A stretch of DNA of 64,000 bases, from contig OZ037852.1 of NCBI GenBank assembly GCA_964035575.1, positions 248,001 to 312,000 of the forward strand, in the 5' to 3' direction. A program made the translations under genes and the position numbers. The first letter of the stretch is position 1, and each line of letters begins with the position of its first letter. The notes below the pieces were generated by a model that was not told the origin of the DNA, did no database searches, and worked only from the letters and a program-made list of their open reading frames with translations. Source of the DNA: Rhynchopus sp. YZ270_cl-10. Lineage: Eukaryota; Euglenozoa; Diplonemea; Diplonemida; Diplonemidae. Positions 22,891-35,533 of the stretch are shown in pieces.

Positions 22891-23204
22891 TTGCTTTGTT
22901 TTGTGGATAGAGAAAATACGCCTGCTTTAGGCAGACATCGAATTGCTTTGTGGATGCAGAGTGGGGAGTGGGGGAGTGGGGGAGTGATGAAGGAATCGAA
23001 CACAACAGAAACAGAATACATAAACAAAATCCGAGCAGTGGGGAAATATGGGCTCCTCATAGAAGGTGGTGTTCAACATTGAGGAAAAGTGTGAGGTGAC
23101 AAACACCCCTACGTCAGCAAGGCACAACACCCGACTGGCAAGCAGAGTGCAACAAAACGGCTGTGAACTTACCAAAAAAAAAAAAAAAAAAAAAAAAACA
23201 CACA

Positions 23205-24066
23205 CCCTCAACCAGGGTATTTCCTAAATCCACTACTCGTCTCCCGAGATTTTTTCAGAAAAAGTTCCGCGCTTTTTTTGCAAGGGGGGTTTTCAGGTGT
23301 TCCGCGGTTTTTTTGCAAGGGGAGAGTAGTCGTGGGAAGGAGCACAGGGTGAGGTAAAAATGTCCGAGGAAAAAATATTCCGAACCTCGGAGCCCCGATC
23401 TTGCAAAATAACGCAAAAAAGTCCGGAAAAAAAGTTCACAGGCCAAAAAAAAATTCCGCCTGCGGCGGGCACATTTCCCCCTTTTTTTTATGTTAGGGTA
23501 GCTGTATTTAAAGTGCCTATTTTTTGGTATTTTCCCGAAAAAAGTATGTTCGCTGTTCTGGATCGCTCCAATCATTCAAATAAAGCAGTTTTCGGGAATT
23601 TTTATTTTCACCGATGTTGGGTACCGTGCGCCTGCGGCGCTGCCTGTTCCTACCAGTTCCTACAGGCAAACACTTGGCCCCTTTACCTTACACTGACGGG
23701 TTTTGACCAAAACCAAGGACTTGTCCATTTCGGCAAATTGACCCCACCACAGAACGGGCGGATTCCGAAAATGCAAATGCCGGTGTTTTCGGGCATTTTC
23801 ATGTTTTCAGGATCAGGGAGAGAAAATCTGGGTTGTGGGATTTACCTGGTCCCCTTTACCTTACACTCATTTTGACCAACACCAAGAACTTGGCCATTTC
23901 GGCAAAGTGACCCCACCACAAGCCGGGATTGGCTCGGAAATGCACCATAACTCAGTTTTCTGCACAAAAAACCCTAACGTTGCTCAGCGCGCTTTTTTTG
24001 CACCCGATTCCGGATTTTGAGATTTTGGGACCCCGATTTAGGAAATACCCTGCCCTCAACTAGGGT
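23205..24066. mobile_element. Foldback element, about 860 bp
   Basis: The perfect inverted 18-mer CAGGGTATTTCCTAAATC (23213-23230) pairs with 24035-24052. A direct 14-mer, CCCTCAACYAGGGT, sits at both outer ends (23205-23218 and 24053-24066; one mismatch). Inside, a roughly 100-bp segment is directly repeated (about 23680-23790 and 23848-23945). Two GC-rich palindromes lie at 23451 and 23617. No gene is seen. Confidence 0.65.
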
Positions 24067-24818
24067 TGATTTTCTCCTTCTTCTTCATTGTTATTATTTT
24101 TTTGCATTTTCCCCGTTTGTTGGGGCATTCACACCTGTCTTCAACATCCCTCATGATACACTCACAATGGGTGTGACCCATCTTTTTCGCAACGCGATGG
24201 GAAAAAATGTCTTTTCCTTTTCGTTTTTTTTTTGCTTTTTTGTGCACCCACAAATGAGGCAAAGCTCCTTTTGTACAGAAAAAAAACCACAGACAACCAG
24301 GACGGAGCACAATGATAATACAAAAAAAAAAAAAATGCAGAAAAAGCGGGGTGGAGTGGCGTGTGCAGAAGAACACAGACATAGGGAAAATAATGTGGAG
24401 TAGATGCCGCGTCTGACTGTCTCACAACGCTACGGATAGAGGGGGGATGAAAGAAAAGTGAAGTGGATGCAAACGCCTCTGGGACGCAGGCACCTACGGG
24501 AAAGAAAACGTTTCGAAGAGTGATCTTGAGCCGCGCAATGCAGGGTCACCTTTGAAGAAAAGAAAAAAAGGCAAACAATAGGCTCCCAAATATCCTCTCG
24601 AGCATACACAGTATACTACCAGGTTATCGGACTCGGTTGGATCCAATCAGTGCAGGAGCGGAGTTCATTTGCATTGGAGATGGGGAGCGGGGAGTGAACA
24701 GTTGCTTCTGCGAACGCTTTGAGCAGAGCTTTTGCAGTTTGTTGATCACATCCTACTGTGGACGGGTAGGGGCGCACGCTATAAAAACCCCTCCCCCAAT
24801 GCACGCGAACCGACTGTT
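24067..24818. other. Spacer downstream of paralogue 3
   Basis: AT-rich with T runs; no gene. A family 2 copy lies at 24456-24500. Confidence 0.55.
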
Positions 24819-27800
24819 TCACACTGACACGACATTGGCCGGCATGCTACTCACTTCGCTGACAGCACGGCTTCTGTGTTTGAGGGTGTGTGTGTTTTGA
24901 TAACTAATAGGGGTAATTCTTGCGCAGAATATGGTGGGTTTTGCCCCATAGTAACTCAATCAATCCACTGTCCTCGATGTGCCTTTTTTTTTTTTGTCCA
25001 ATTTCTCTGTGGTCTTAACCTAGATAACGTTACACATACCCTCTGCGAGGTCTGGGTGGGTTGCCCCCCCTTCCTAATGACGTGACGGTGTGCATCTCTG
25101 GGGCAGATGTGTGGCCTTGGCTGGATGCCAGGGAGAGAGTACGGTTGAACCTCCCGGTTTGGTATCTGCCGGTGACAGGTGTTGTGCGTGCAAGTGGCGA
25201 GATGACGTTTCCAAACCTGCTAGTGCGTCTGGTGGGGAGGTTGCCTGGGGGCAGTTCCTGCACCTCATATTCGTCGTCGAAGCCACCGACACCCGACCAC
25301 TTCAGTTCCGGCGACGTCATCTCAACGTTCGAGAGCGACCCCTCACTGCGCTGACTGCGCCCCTCCTCCAGCAAGCTTTCCTCCTGCTCGCTCGTAGCCA
25401 CCTTCTTCAGCTCGCAAAACCCGTCGTGCTTCTTTTTCAGCACATCCTGGAAAAAGAACCAATACATAAAGAACTTCCGCCACCCACCCTCACCACCAAA
25501 GTCCACCCAAACGTCGTATTCGTCCTTGATGAACACCCCCGCATCAGCAAAAAACTTGCACAGAATAAGCCACATTGCAACCAAACCAAGCTTAGAGGCT
25601 ACAGGTGCAGCCCAGTGGTCAGCAGGGTTGTCCGAGCCCATCGCAATAAGCGTGAGAACCATCATCACAGTCTCGGTCAGCGCGATCAGCACCTCCCCAA
25701 CGTTTTCGTACGGAGCGATGTAGGGACGTCCAATAAGAAGGACAAGCGTGAAGATCCCCAAAATGATGGTCATCCCCAACGCACGTGTCCAGCACGACGA
25801 GCGGTTGGTAGGCTGCCACGCAGTCAGGCCAGAGAGGAGGAAGATGACAAGAAGCTCAAACAGCAGGAAGTAACGCCACTTCTGGCGGTAGCCGTCGTAC
25901 GTCAGGTGGTGGAGCATGCACCATGTGTGTGCGCCGTGCTTCTCGGGTGCTGCTACCCACTCTTCTTTGCCCCAGAGCACATCCTTTTTGAGTCCTTGTG
26001 TGTGTGCGTCTTCGATGCCGATGTACACAGCGTTCTCTTTACTACCCTTCACTGCCTTCCACACGTAGTAAGGGAAGCCCACTACGAAGACAATGAACAA
26101 AAATGCGCCCAACACTTTGTACAGCCATGTGGAGTAGAGCAGTGCCGTCATGGCACCCACACCTGCCCCTCCGTAGAGGAAGAGAAGCGGCATCACGAGC
26201 CAGCCAAAGCGTGCCTTCAGCAGCACGTACTTCGTGTCCACCTCGTTGCATGCGGTTTCCTCCTTCAGCAGTTCAAATGTTCTCCCACGTTGGACACGGA
26301 TCTTTCTGTGCAGCCACAGTGCGGCAATGCCGCACCCAGCGAGAAGCGCAAAGTTGATAAGAAGGTTACCCAACACCGCACCGTTGTACTCTTGGTACTT
26401 ACGAGTGCCAATCTGCAGGCCCAAGGGGTTCAGTGTTCTGTCCAGCTTGTCGGGTCCGTCCCCTGGACACAGCATTGCACGTGACGCCATCGCAAGAATA
26501 CCAGCCTTCGATGCTGAGGTAGAAGGTGCTGCAGATATCATAGTAGCAGCAGCCATAGTGCTCACGCCTGCTGTCATTGTGTTCTTCAGCTGCACACGGC
26601 CCTCCTGCATAGGCACATCTGCCTGAAGTGTAGTTTCATAAGTGCAGCCATTGTTCTTGCACACGTCATTTTCAGTGTCGTACAGACTAGGACTCAAGTG
26701 AATGGAGAGCTTCTCCTCGTCAGGGCTCAGGATGAAGTAGTCTTTGCTCTTGAACTTCACAACCAGCGAGTTCGCTGCCGCTGTCACAGTGACCACACTC
26801 TCCCCCTTCTGCAGCAGCGCCAGCAGCCCCTTGTCGTAGTTCCCGTCGGCAGGGCTTGCGTCTGTCGTGATGGTCAGCAGCGGTGTACCCCCTGCAGGGA
26901 CAATCACCTCCTCCCCATCCGGGCCCACAACCCTGAAGGCAACGTCCCCAGTCGCAGCAAAGTCCACACCCTCAACCCCAAAGGTGAGTGTCGTCCCCTC
27001 GTCGCTGTTCACGTTCCCCACACGCAGCTCCTCCACCTCGTCCTTTGCACCAAACGTCGTCGACATCACAGCCACCTTCACTGTGTACGTGGGAAGCACC
27101 GTCGACCCTGCAGCGTCCGACAGCGTGCACGTCACAGGGTACGAACCCTCTGCCGCACTCCCACTCACCACGTACCGCAGTGCCGCCTTCCCACCCGACA
27201 CATCCAGCGTCGGTGCTTCCACAAAGACACCTGCAGACCCGGCACCTGCAACACACGTCGCCGTCACAGCCTGTGCCGCCTCGTCCACAGCAGTCGCAGG
27301 GCCCGCACCTGCATACGACAGCCACTCCCGATCCACCACTGCTGCAGCCTCACCGTTCACCACTGCCACTGTCCCCACAGACGACCCCTGCACCACCCCA
27401 GCAGGCAGGTCATCCACAGCACGGATCCGCAGCACAGCAACAGCCACAGCACCACTGCGGGCAGACGGGCTCCCGTCATCTGTCAGATCACACGACACAG
27501 GGATGTCGCCCGCCAAGTCCGACCCTGCCTGCACAGTCAAGTCCCCCGTCGCCGTGTCCAGCGCTGCACTGCACTCCACCCCAGCCACTACAGCGCACAT
27601 ACACACTGCCCCCACCACCTGTGCTGCCTCCTCCACCACACCTGCAGGTGTCGACGGCGACACTGCAAACACGTTAGCCTTCGTCAGCGTCACCTTGCTC
27701 CCAGTCGCAGCCATGTCTGTGTTGTCCTCCACAAAGTTCACCTCACACGGCAGCTGGCCTGTTGTGCACTGCAGCGACGGTGGGCTGTTGTCACACGGGT

Positions 27801-30800
27801 TCTCCACCCACCCGCCCACGGTGCACATCCCCATCACACAGTCGCCACCACGACTCACCTCACACGTCACACCAACCAGCACCTTCGCTCCTGCTGTGCA
27901 CGTTGCATCCGTCATTGCATTCGCTGTTGCCATCAAGTCATCGAACATGCAGTCCACAGGCTGCACAGCTGGCACAAGTGTCGCAGGCGCCATCGTTACC
28001 CCAGGGACAAGCGTGGCTGGCTCAAGTGTATCCTGCGGCGTCCCAGGCGGAGGTGCGAATGTGAGTGCAACCATCGGTGCAACCGTCCTTCCAACTCTCC
28101 GACAGGTCGCAGGTACAGTAACACCAGCAGCACCAAGGGCAGGAGCACGGCATCTGCACTGCCAGTTCCCCAAGGTGTTTGTGTCAGGATCCACGCAGTC
28201 CTGGTCTGCATTTGTACACGTGTCACCGTTCGCAACGCACTCATCGACAGCTGGCACCGTGCATGTCGCTGCCATCGCCACTTGGGTTGCACCTGTTGCT
28301 GGTGCTCTGCAAACACACTCCCAGTCGTCAGCAGTGTTCACGTCGTTGTCAACGCAGTCCTGTGTGGCTGGTGTGCAAGTCGCTCCGTTTGCAATGCATT
28401 CGTCCACTGTCCCTGTGCATGTGGCAGGTGCAAGTGCTTGTGAGCCAACAGCTGGAGCACGGCACCGACACTCCCAGTTCCCCAACATGGTCTTGTCCGG
28501 GTCCACACAGTCTTGACTGACAGCATCGCAAGCTGTGATGGTGTCACACTCTTCAACCATACAGATCGCCACAACTCCTGTTATCTGCGTTCCCAAACCA
28601 GGAGCACGGCATCTGCACTCCCAGTCTCCCAAGGCGTTCAGGTCTTTGTCCACACAGTCCTGGTCTGCATTTGTACACGTGTCACCGTTCGCAACGCACT
28701 CATCGACAGCTGGCACCGTGCATGTTGCTGCCATCGCCACTTGGGTTGCACCTGTTGCTGGTGCTCTGCAAACACACTCCCAGTCGTCAGCAGTGCTGAA
28801 GTCGTTGTCAACGCAGTCCTGTGTGGCTGGTGTGCAGGTTGCTCCGTTTGCAATGCACTCATCAACAGCTGGCACTGTGCATGTGGCAGGTGCAAGTGCT
28901 TGTGAGCCAACAGCAGGAGCACGGCACCGACACTCCCAGTTCCCCAACATGGTCTTGTCCGGGTCCACACAATCTTGATTGGCAGCATCGCAAGCTGTGA
29001 TGGTGTCACATTCGTCAACCATACAGATCGCCACAACTCCTGTTATCTGCGTTCCCAAACCAGGAGCACGGCATCTGCACTCCCAGTCTCCCAAGGCGTT
29101 GATGTCAGGGTCCACACAGTCCTGGTCTGCATTTGTACACGTGTCACCGTTCGCAACGCACTCATCGACAGCTGGCACCGTGCATGTTGCTGCCATCGCC
29201 ACTTGGGTTGCACCTGTTGCTGGTGCTCTGCAAACACACTCCCAGTCGTCATCAGTGTTGAAGTCGTTGTCAACGCAGTCCTGTGTGGCTGGTGTGCACG
29301 TCGGTCCGTTTGCAATGCATTCGTCCACTGTCCCTGTGCATGTGGCAGGTGCAAGTGCTTGTGAGCCAACAGCTGGAGCACGGCACCGACACTCCCAGTT
29401 CCCCAACATGGTCTTGTCCGGGTCCACACAGTCTTGACTGACAGCATCGCAAGCTGTGATGGTGTCACACTCTTCAACCATACAGATCGCCACAACTCCT
29501 GTTATCTGCGTTCCCAAACCAGGAGCACGGCATCTGCACTCCCAGTCTCCCAAGGCGTTCAGGTCTTTGTCCACGCAGTCCTGGTCTGCATTTGTACACG
29601 TGTCACCGTTCGCAACGCACTCATCGACAGCTGGCACCGTGCATGTCGCTGCCATCGCCACTTGGGTGGCACCTGTTGCTGGTGCTCTGCAAACACACTC
29701 CCAGTCGTCATCAGTGTTGAAGTCGTTGTCAACGCAGTCCTGTGTGGCTGGTGTGCACGTTGCTGCGTTTGCAATGCATTCGTCGACCCCCATGATACAC
29801 ATAGCAACTCCCGTAAGTTGCACACCCACAGTGGGCGGTGTACAAACACATTCCCATGTGCCAGCGTTCGTTGCGTCATCGTCCCGACAAGTCTGACCTG
29901 CTGCAGTACACGTTACTGCGTTAGTAATACATTCGTCAATCGAGCACATCGCAGGTGCTCCAGTATTGGATCCCATTGCTGGTGCTCTGCATTGACACTC
30001 CCAGTCTCCCATCACATTCATGTCGCCATCAACGCAATCCTGTGATGCGGCAGTGCACGCCGTGTTCATGTAGCATTCGTCGAGCGAACACATTGCAGGT
30101 GCTCCCGTGTTGGATCCCATTGCTGGTGCTCTGCATTGACACTCCCAGTCTCCCATCACGTTCATGTCGCCATCAACGCAATCCTGTGATGCGGCAGTGC
30201 ACGCTGTGTTCATGTAGCATTCGTCGAGCGAGCACATCGCAGGTGCTCCAGTATTGGATCCCATTGCTGGTGCTCTGCATTGACACTCCCAGTCTCCCAT
30301 CACATTCATGTCGCCATCAACGCAATCTTGTGATGCTGCAGTGCACGCCGTGTTCATGTAGCATTCGTCTAACGAGCACATTGCAGGTGCTGCTGTGTTG
30401 GATCCCATTGCTGGTGCTCTGCATTGACACTCCCAGTCTCCCATCACGTTCATGTCGCCATCAACGCAATCTTGTGATGCTGCAGTGCACGCCGTGTTCA
30501 TGTAGCATTCGTCGAGCGAGCACATCGCAGGTGCTCCTGTGTTGGATCCCATTGCTGGTGCTCTGCATTGACACTCCCAGTCTCCCATCACGTTCATGTC
30601 GCCATCAACGCAATCCTGTGATGCGGCAGTGCACGCTGTGTTCATGTAGCATTCGTCTAACGAGCACATTGCAGGTGCTGCTGTGTTGGATCCCATTGCT
30701 GGTGCTCTGCATTGACACTCCCAGTCTCCCATCACGTTCATGTCGCCATCAACGCAATCTTGTGATGCTGCAGTGCACGCCGTGTTCATGTAGCATTCGT

Positions 30801-33800
30801 CTAACGAGCACATTGCAGGTGCTGCTGTGTTGGATCCCATTGCTGGTGCTCTGCATTGACACTCCCAGTCTCCCATCACGTTCATGTCGCCATCAACGCA
30901 ATCTTGTGATGCTGCAGTGCACGCCGTGTTCATGTAGCATTCGTCTAACGAGCACATTGCAGGTGCTCCTGTGTTGGATCCCATTGCTGGTGCTCTGCAT
31001 TGACACTCCCAGTCTCCCATCACGTTCATGTCGCCATCAACGCAATCTTGTGATGCTGCAGTGCACGCCGTGTTCATGTAGCATTCGTCTAACGAGCACA
31101 TTGCAGGTGCTCCTGTGTTGGATCCCATTGCTGGTGCTCTGCATTGACACTCCCAGTCTCCCATCACGTTCATGTCGCCATCAACGCAATCCTGTGATGC
31201 GGCAGTGCACGCTGTGTTCATGTAGCATTCGTCTAACGAGCACATTGCAGGTGCTGCTGTGTTGGATCCCATTGCTGGTGCTCTGCATTGACATTCCCAG
31301 TCTCCCATCACGTTCATGTCGCCATCAACGCAATCTTGTGATGCTGCAGTGCACGCCGTGTTCATGTAGCATTCGTCTAACGAGCACATTGCAGGTGCTC
31401 CTGTGTTGGATCCCATTGCTGGTGCTCTGCATTGACACTCCCAGTCTCCCATCACGTTCATGTCGCCATCAACGCAATCCTGTGATGCGGCAGTGCACGC
31501 TGTGTTCATGTAGCATTCGTCTAACGAGCACATTGCAGGTGCTGCTGTGTTGGATCCCATTGCTGGTGCTCTGCATTGACACTCCCAGTCTCCCATCACA
31601 TTCATGTCGCCATCAACGCAATCTTGTGATGCTGCAGTGCACGCTGTGTTCATGTAGCATTCGTCTAACGAGCACATCGCAGGTGCTCCTGTGTTGGATC
31701 CCATTGCTGGTGCTCTACATTGACACTCCCAGTCTCCCATCACATTCATGTCGCCATCAACGCAATCTTGTGATGCTGCAGTGCACGCCGTGTTCATGTA
31801 GCATTCGTCTAACGAGCACATTGCAGGTGCTCCCGTGTTGGATCCCATTGCTGGTGCTCTGCATTGACACTCCCAGTCTCCCATCACGTTCATGTCGCCA
31901 TCAACGCAATCTTGTGATGCTCCAGTGCACGTTGCTGCGTTTGCAATGCATTCGTCAAGCGAGCACATCGCAGGTGCTCCCGTGTTGGATCCGACTGCTG
32001 GTGCTCTGCATTCGCATTGCCAGTAATTCGTGTCGTAGGGGTCCCCATCAACACAGTCCTGTGATGCTGCAGTGCACGTTCCTGCGTACAATGTACATTC
32101 GTCAAGATAGCACATTGCAGATGCTCCTGTGTTGGATCCCATTGCTGGTGCTCTGCATTGGCACTCCCAGTCTCCCACTACGGTGGTGTCCCCATCAACG
32201 CAGTCCTGTGACGCGGCAGTGCACGTTACTGCGTTTGCAATGCATTCGTCGACAGAGCACATTGCAGGTGCTCCTGTGTTGGATCCCATTGCTGGTGCTC
32301 TGCATTGACACTCCCAGTCTCCCATCACGTTCATGTCGCCATCAACGCAATCTTGTGATGCGGCAGTGCACGCTGTGTTCATGTAGCATTCGTCGAGCGA
32401 ACACATTGCAGGTGCTCCCGTGTTGGATCCCATTGCTGGTGCTCTGCATTGACATTCCCAGTCTCCCATCACATTCATGTCGCCATCAACACAGTCCTGT
32501 GATGATCCAGTGCACGTTGCTGCGTTTGCAATGCATTCGTCAAGCGAGCACATTGCAGCTGCTGCTGTGTTTGATCCCATTGCTGGTGCTCTGCATTGAC
32601 ACTCCCAGTCTCCCATCACGTTCATGTCCCCATCAACGCAGTCCTGTGATGCGGTAGTGCACGTTGCTGCGTTTGCAATGCATTCGTCGACAGAGCACAT
32701 CGCAACTGCTGCTGTGTTGGATCCCATTGCTGGTGCTCTGCATTGACACTCCCAGTCTCCCACTACGGTGGTGTCCCCATCAACGCAGTCCTGTGATGCG
32801 GCAGTGCACGTTGCTGCGTTTGCAATGCATTCGTCGAGCGAGCACATTGCAGCTGCTGCTGTGTTTGATCCCATTGCTGGTGCTCTGCATTGACACTCCC
32901 AGTCTCCCATCACGTTCATGTCCCCATCAACGCAGTCCTGTGATGCGGCAGTGCACGTTGCTGCGTTTGCAATGCATTCGTCGACAGAGCACATCGCAAC
33001 TGCTGCTGTGTTGGATCCGACTGCTGGTGCTCTGCATTGACACTCCCAGTCTCCCACTACGGTGGTGTCCCCATCAACGCAATCTTGTGATGCGGCAGTG
33101 CACGTTGCTGCGTTTGCAATGCATTCGTCGAGCGAGCACATTGCAGCTGCTGCTGTGTTGGATCCGACTGCTGGTGCTCTGCATTGACACTCCCAGTCTC
33201 CCACTACGGTGGTGTCCCCATCAACGCAGTCCTGTGATGCGGCAGTGCACGTTGCTGCGTTTGCAATGCATTCGTCGACAGAGCACATTGCAGGTGCTCC
33301 AGCATTGGATCCCATTGCTGGTGCTCTGCATCGGCATTCCCAGTCTCCCATGACATTCACGTCGACATCAACGCAGTCTTGTGATGCAGCTGAGCATGCT
33401 GTGTTCATGTAGCATTCGTCAAGAGAGCACATCGCGGCCTGCTGCATCCCAACGCTCCCGGTAGCAGGCATTACACATTCGCAAACCCAATTGTTGAGTA
33501 TGTTATGGTCGGGGTCGCTGCAGGTCTGCATTTGAGCAGTGCAGCTGGTAGCGTGCAGCAAGCACTCGTCCTGGCTCATGGCCATGGTGCATGTTGCAGC
33601 GGTGTTGGTAGCGGGGGTGCCTGTTTGTGGAGAGACGCAGTTGCAGTCGAAGTTGACGGGATCGGCGCTGGTGCATTCTTGGTCGGAGAGACAGGCGGTG
33701 GCACTGTGGATGCAGGCCTGGCATGTGTTTGTCTCTGTCCAGGAGCCGTCGGATTCGCACTTCATCTCGAGACAGGGCATGGCCGCATTCGGCACGCGGT

Positions 33801-34740
33801 AGGCGCATACGGTGCCTGGTGTCTTGGAATCTGGTGCGGGGCCACACGCAATCGTTTCAAGCACACCGTAGTCAATCATGCTTGTGTCGCAGTTTGTCGG
33901 GGGCACGTTGCACGCCCCTGCGAACGTGGAGATCCGTGGGTTCCACTCCCCATCCGCACACACCGTGAACGCACAACTCATCGAGGAGTACGTCATCTCG
34001 CAGTCTTCCCCGTCCAGGGCCACTTCATTGTAACATCCAGAGGCAGACATCATACCGTTTGCGTAGCCGACATCAGTAAAGTCTGCGGTGTCGCAGCTGC
34101 ACTTAATTGCGGTCGGGTCAGGCGACCACGATCCCCCCTCGCACTTAGAAAGAGGACAGGACCTCCCATCACGCACGAGGCTGCAGGTCGTGCCGTCTGC
34201 CACGTGGTTGGCGTTTTGGCACTGTATGAGGGAGGCTGCGCTTGCGGAGAAGCCGTTTGCAACCAACTGCATGAAGTCGCATGCTAAGGGCAAGGGGCTG
34301 CAGTTTGGGAGGGAGCCCCACCCGGAGAGGGTGCACGTTGTGTCTGCGCAGGAGTAGGGCATCACTGCCCAGGACACGGTGACGTCTTTGTCGACAATGT
34401 CATCTGCGGGGGTGGGAACCGCGTGGTAGGGGTTGCTCGTGATGCTGTCGAGTTCGTAGCGGTCACACCCGCATAAGGGGAAGCCGTCCCATGAGTTGCT
34501 TGCAAGACACTTCGAGCTTTGGCAGACAAGCGGCCCAGAGTATTCGACCTCGCACACAGTCCCTGTTGCAACGTTCCCTGTGCACGTCGTTGTCGTAAGC
34601 GGGTAGCTCGACTGATACATCGTCATTAAGGCATCCACAGAGCAAAGAGACGCCACGCTGTGCACATTCGCAAGCACTGCGATGACCATCAACACCCATC
34701 TCGCCATATGATGTCGTCCAGGGACACTACCCTGAACCAT
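24819..34740 (-). CDS. Giant EGF-repeat surface protein with TRP/FLC-like membrane domain, paralogue 3
   Basis: Exons 25040-34740 and 24819-24873, joined across a 166-bp GTATGT...CACAG intron, encode about 3251 residues. The ATG at 34740 follows an acceptor-like CTGCAG by 2 nt. A second in-frame ATG at 34707 would place the signal peptide (MARWVLMVIAVLANVHSVAS) exactly at the N-terminus, so either start is possible. Cys-rich modules run to about residue 390, and EGF-like units cover about 390-2217. These include a 24-unit homogeneous array (about 441-1598) and a higher-order block shared with paralogue 2. Cadherin/Ig-like domains run to about 2780, then about seven membrane helices with LLIGRPYIAPYENV and a cytosolic tail. 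The spliced end reads RRGSRAVSEVSS...VVSV, parallel to RRGSRASDLSRK...IVEV in paralogue 2. Confidence 0.88.
28130..29790 (-). repeat. Higher-order EGF repeat in paralogue 3
   Basis: Three-unit blocks (DECVANGDTC, EECDTITACD, DECIANGATC types) repeat with a period of about 460 bp. The same marker occurs near 28486, 28945 and 29406. Copies are almost identical to each other and to paralogue 2. Confidence 0.85.
29945..33420 (-). repeat. 24-unit EGF-like array, 144/147-bp units
   Basis: Units of 48 or 49 codons (DECYMNTAC... or DECIANAATC...) run head to tail. The run of 13 DECYMN units at about 30065-31810 is nearly identical at the DNA level. They differ mainly at one GAP/AAP position and a few silent sites. 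Confidence 0.95.
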
Positions 34741-34742
34741 CC

Positions 34743-34800
34743 CTGCAGAGTGGTGAAGGGGATGAAGGGGATGAAGGGGATGAAGGGGAGGAGGAAAAGC
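34743..34800 (-). promoter_or_regulatory. Candidate splice acceptor upstream of paralogue 3
   Basis: The minus strand carries about four tandem TTCATCCCC nonamers forming a pyrimidine tract, then CTCTGCAG immediately before GGATG. Confidence 0.55.
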
Positions 34801-35533
34801 TGCAATATCGAATGTGGGGTGAGGGGGTAAGTTTGTTTCATCCGCACATCAACGCTTTTTGGTTGTGCTCACAAAAAAAAAAAAGGGAGGGAGGAGGGAA
34901 AGAAATTGTCCCCTAAAAAAATTCTACTTTTAAAAGTCTATGTTTGTTGGTGTGCTGGAGTTTCCCGAACTCACAACAAAAAAAAGTCTAAGATGACCCG
35001 AAGCCTCTTTGTGCTTAGCCACCTAAATAACTGAAAGTGAAGTTGGAAGTGGATGCAGTTTCTGCAAGAAAAAGAAAAATAAAAGGAGAAATTGAAAGTG
35101 CAAACGCCTCACCGTTCCATCAGCGGACGCAGGGCACTGATTCCTCGCGGGTTATCGAACATAAAAATTAAAATAAGGTATGCCTAACATAGGCACAGGT
35201 CAGGTGAATATATCGCCAGGTAGTTGTGTTGGGGGTAAAACGGTACATATCAGAGCACTTCTTTGCTGGAATGGAGCCTCGCAACCGAGGCACCTTATAG
35301 TTTCAAAATATAAGAAAAAAATGCTCGCAAAGTGAACCTAAGCCTGGTTATTAGTCACCAAAATACAAGAAAAAAATGTAAGACGGATGCACCCCACAGA
35401 CACATCTGCAACACTGTCAATATCATGTGGGAACACGTTTTATTATTCTTAGTCCACACAAAGGGTCTCCCTTTTGCTCCCCCTCATAACACCATCCCTT
35501 TTTTGGGACTGCTTTTTAGCACAATTTGTTTGC
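34801..35533. other. Spacer with family 1 and family 2 copies
   Basis: No gene. Hairpin family 1 lies at 34990-35025 (and weakly 35328-35361) and family 2 at 35092-35160, including its CGCGGGTTATC tail. This is the clearest case of the two families sitting side by side. Confidence 0.55.

Noticed and set aside
25090-28516. Long plus-strand frames opposite the 3' half of paralogue 3 (and likewise 9179-10381 opposite paralogue 2)
   Set aside because: They are antisense shadows in GC-rich coding DNA. Their sequence simply mirrors the conserved minus-strand protein.
29955-32657. Open frame of 900 codons on the plus strand opposite the EGF array
   Set aside because: It is the antisense shadow of a repeat unit whose length is a multiple of three and which has no stop in that frame. 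The peptide is purely periodic and has no start context.
28130-33420. Regular arrays as a CRISPR locus
   Set aside because: Units are contiguous coding EGF repeats without unique spacers, in a eukaryotic gene.
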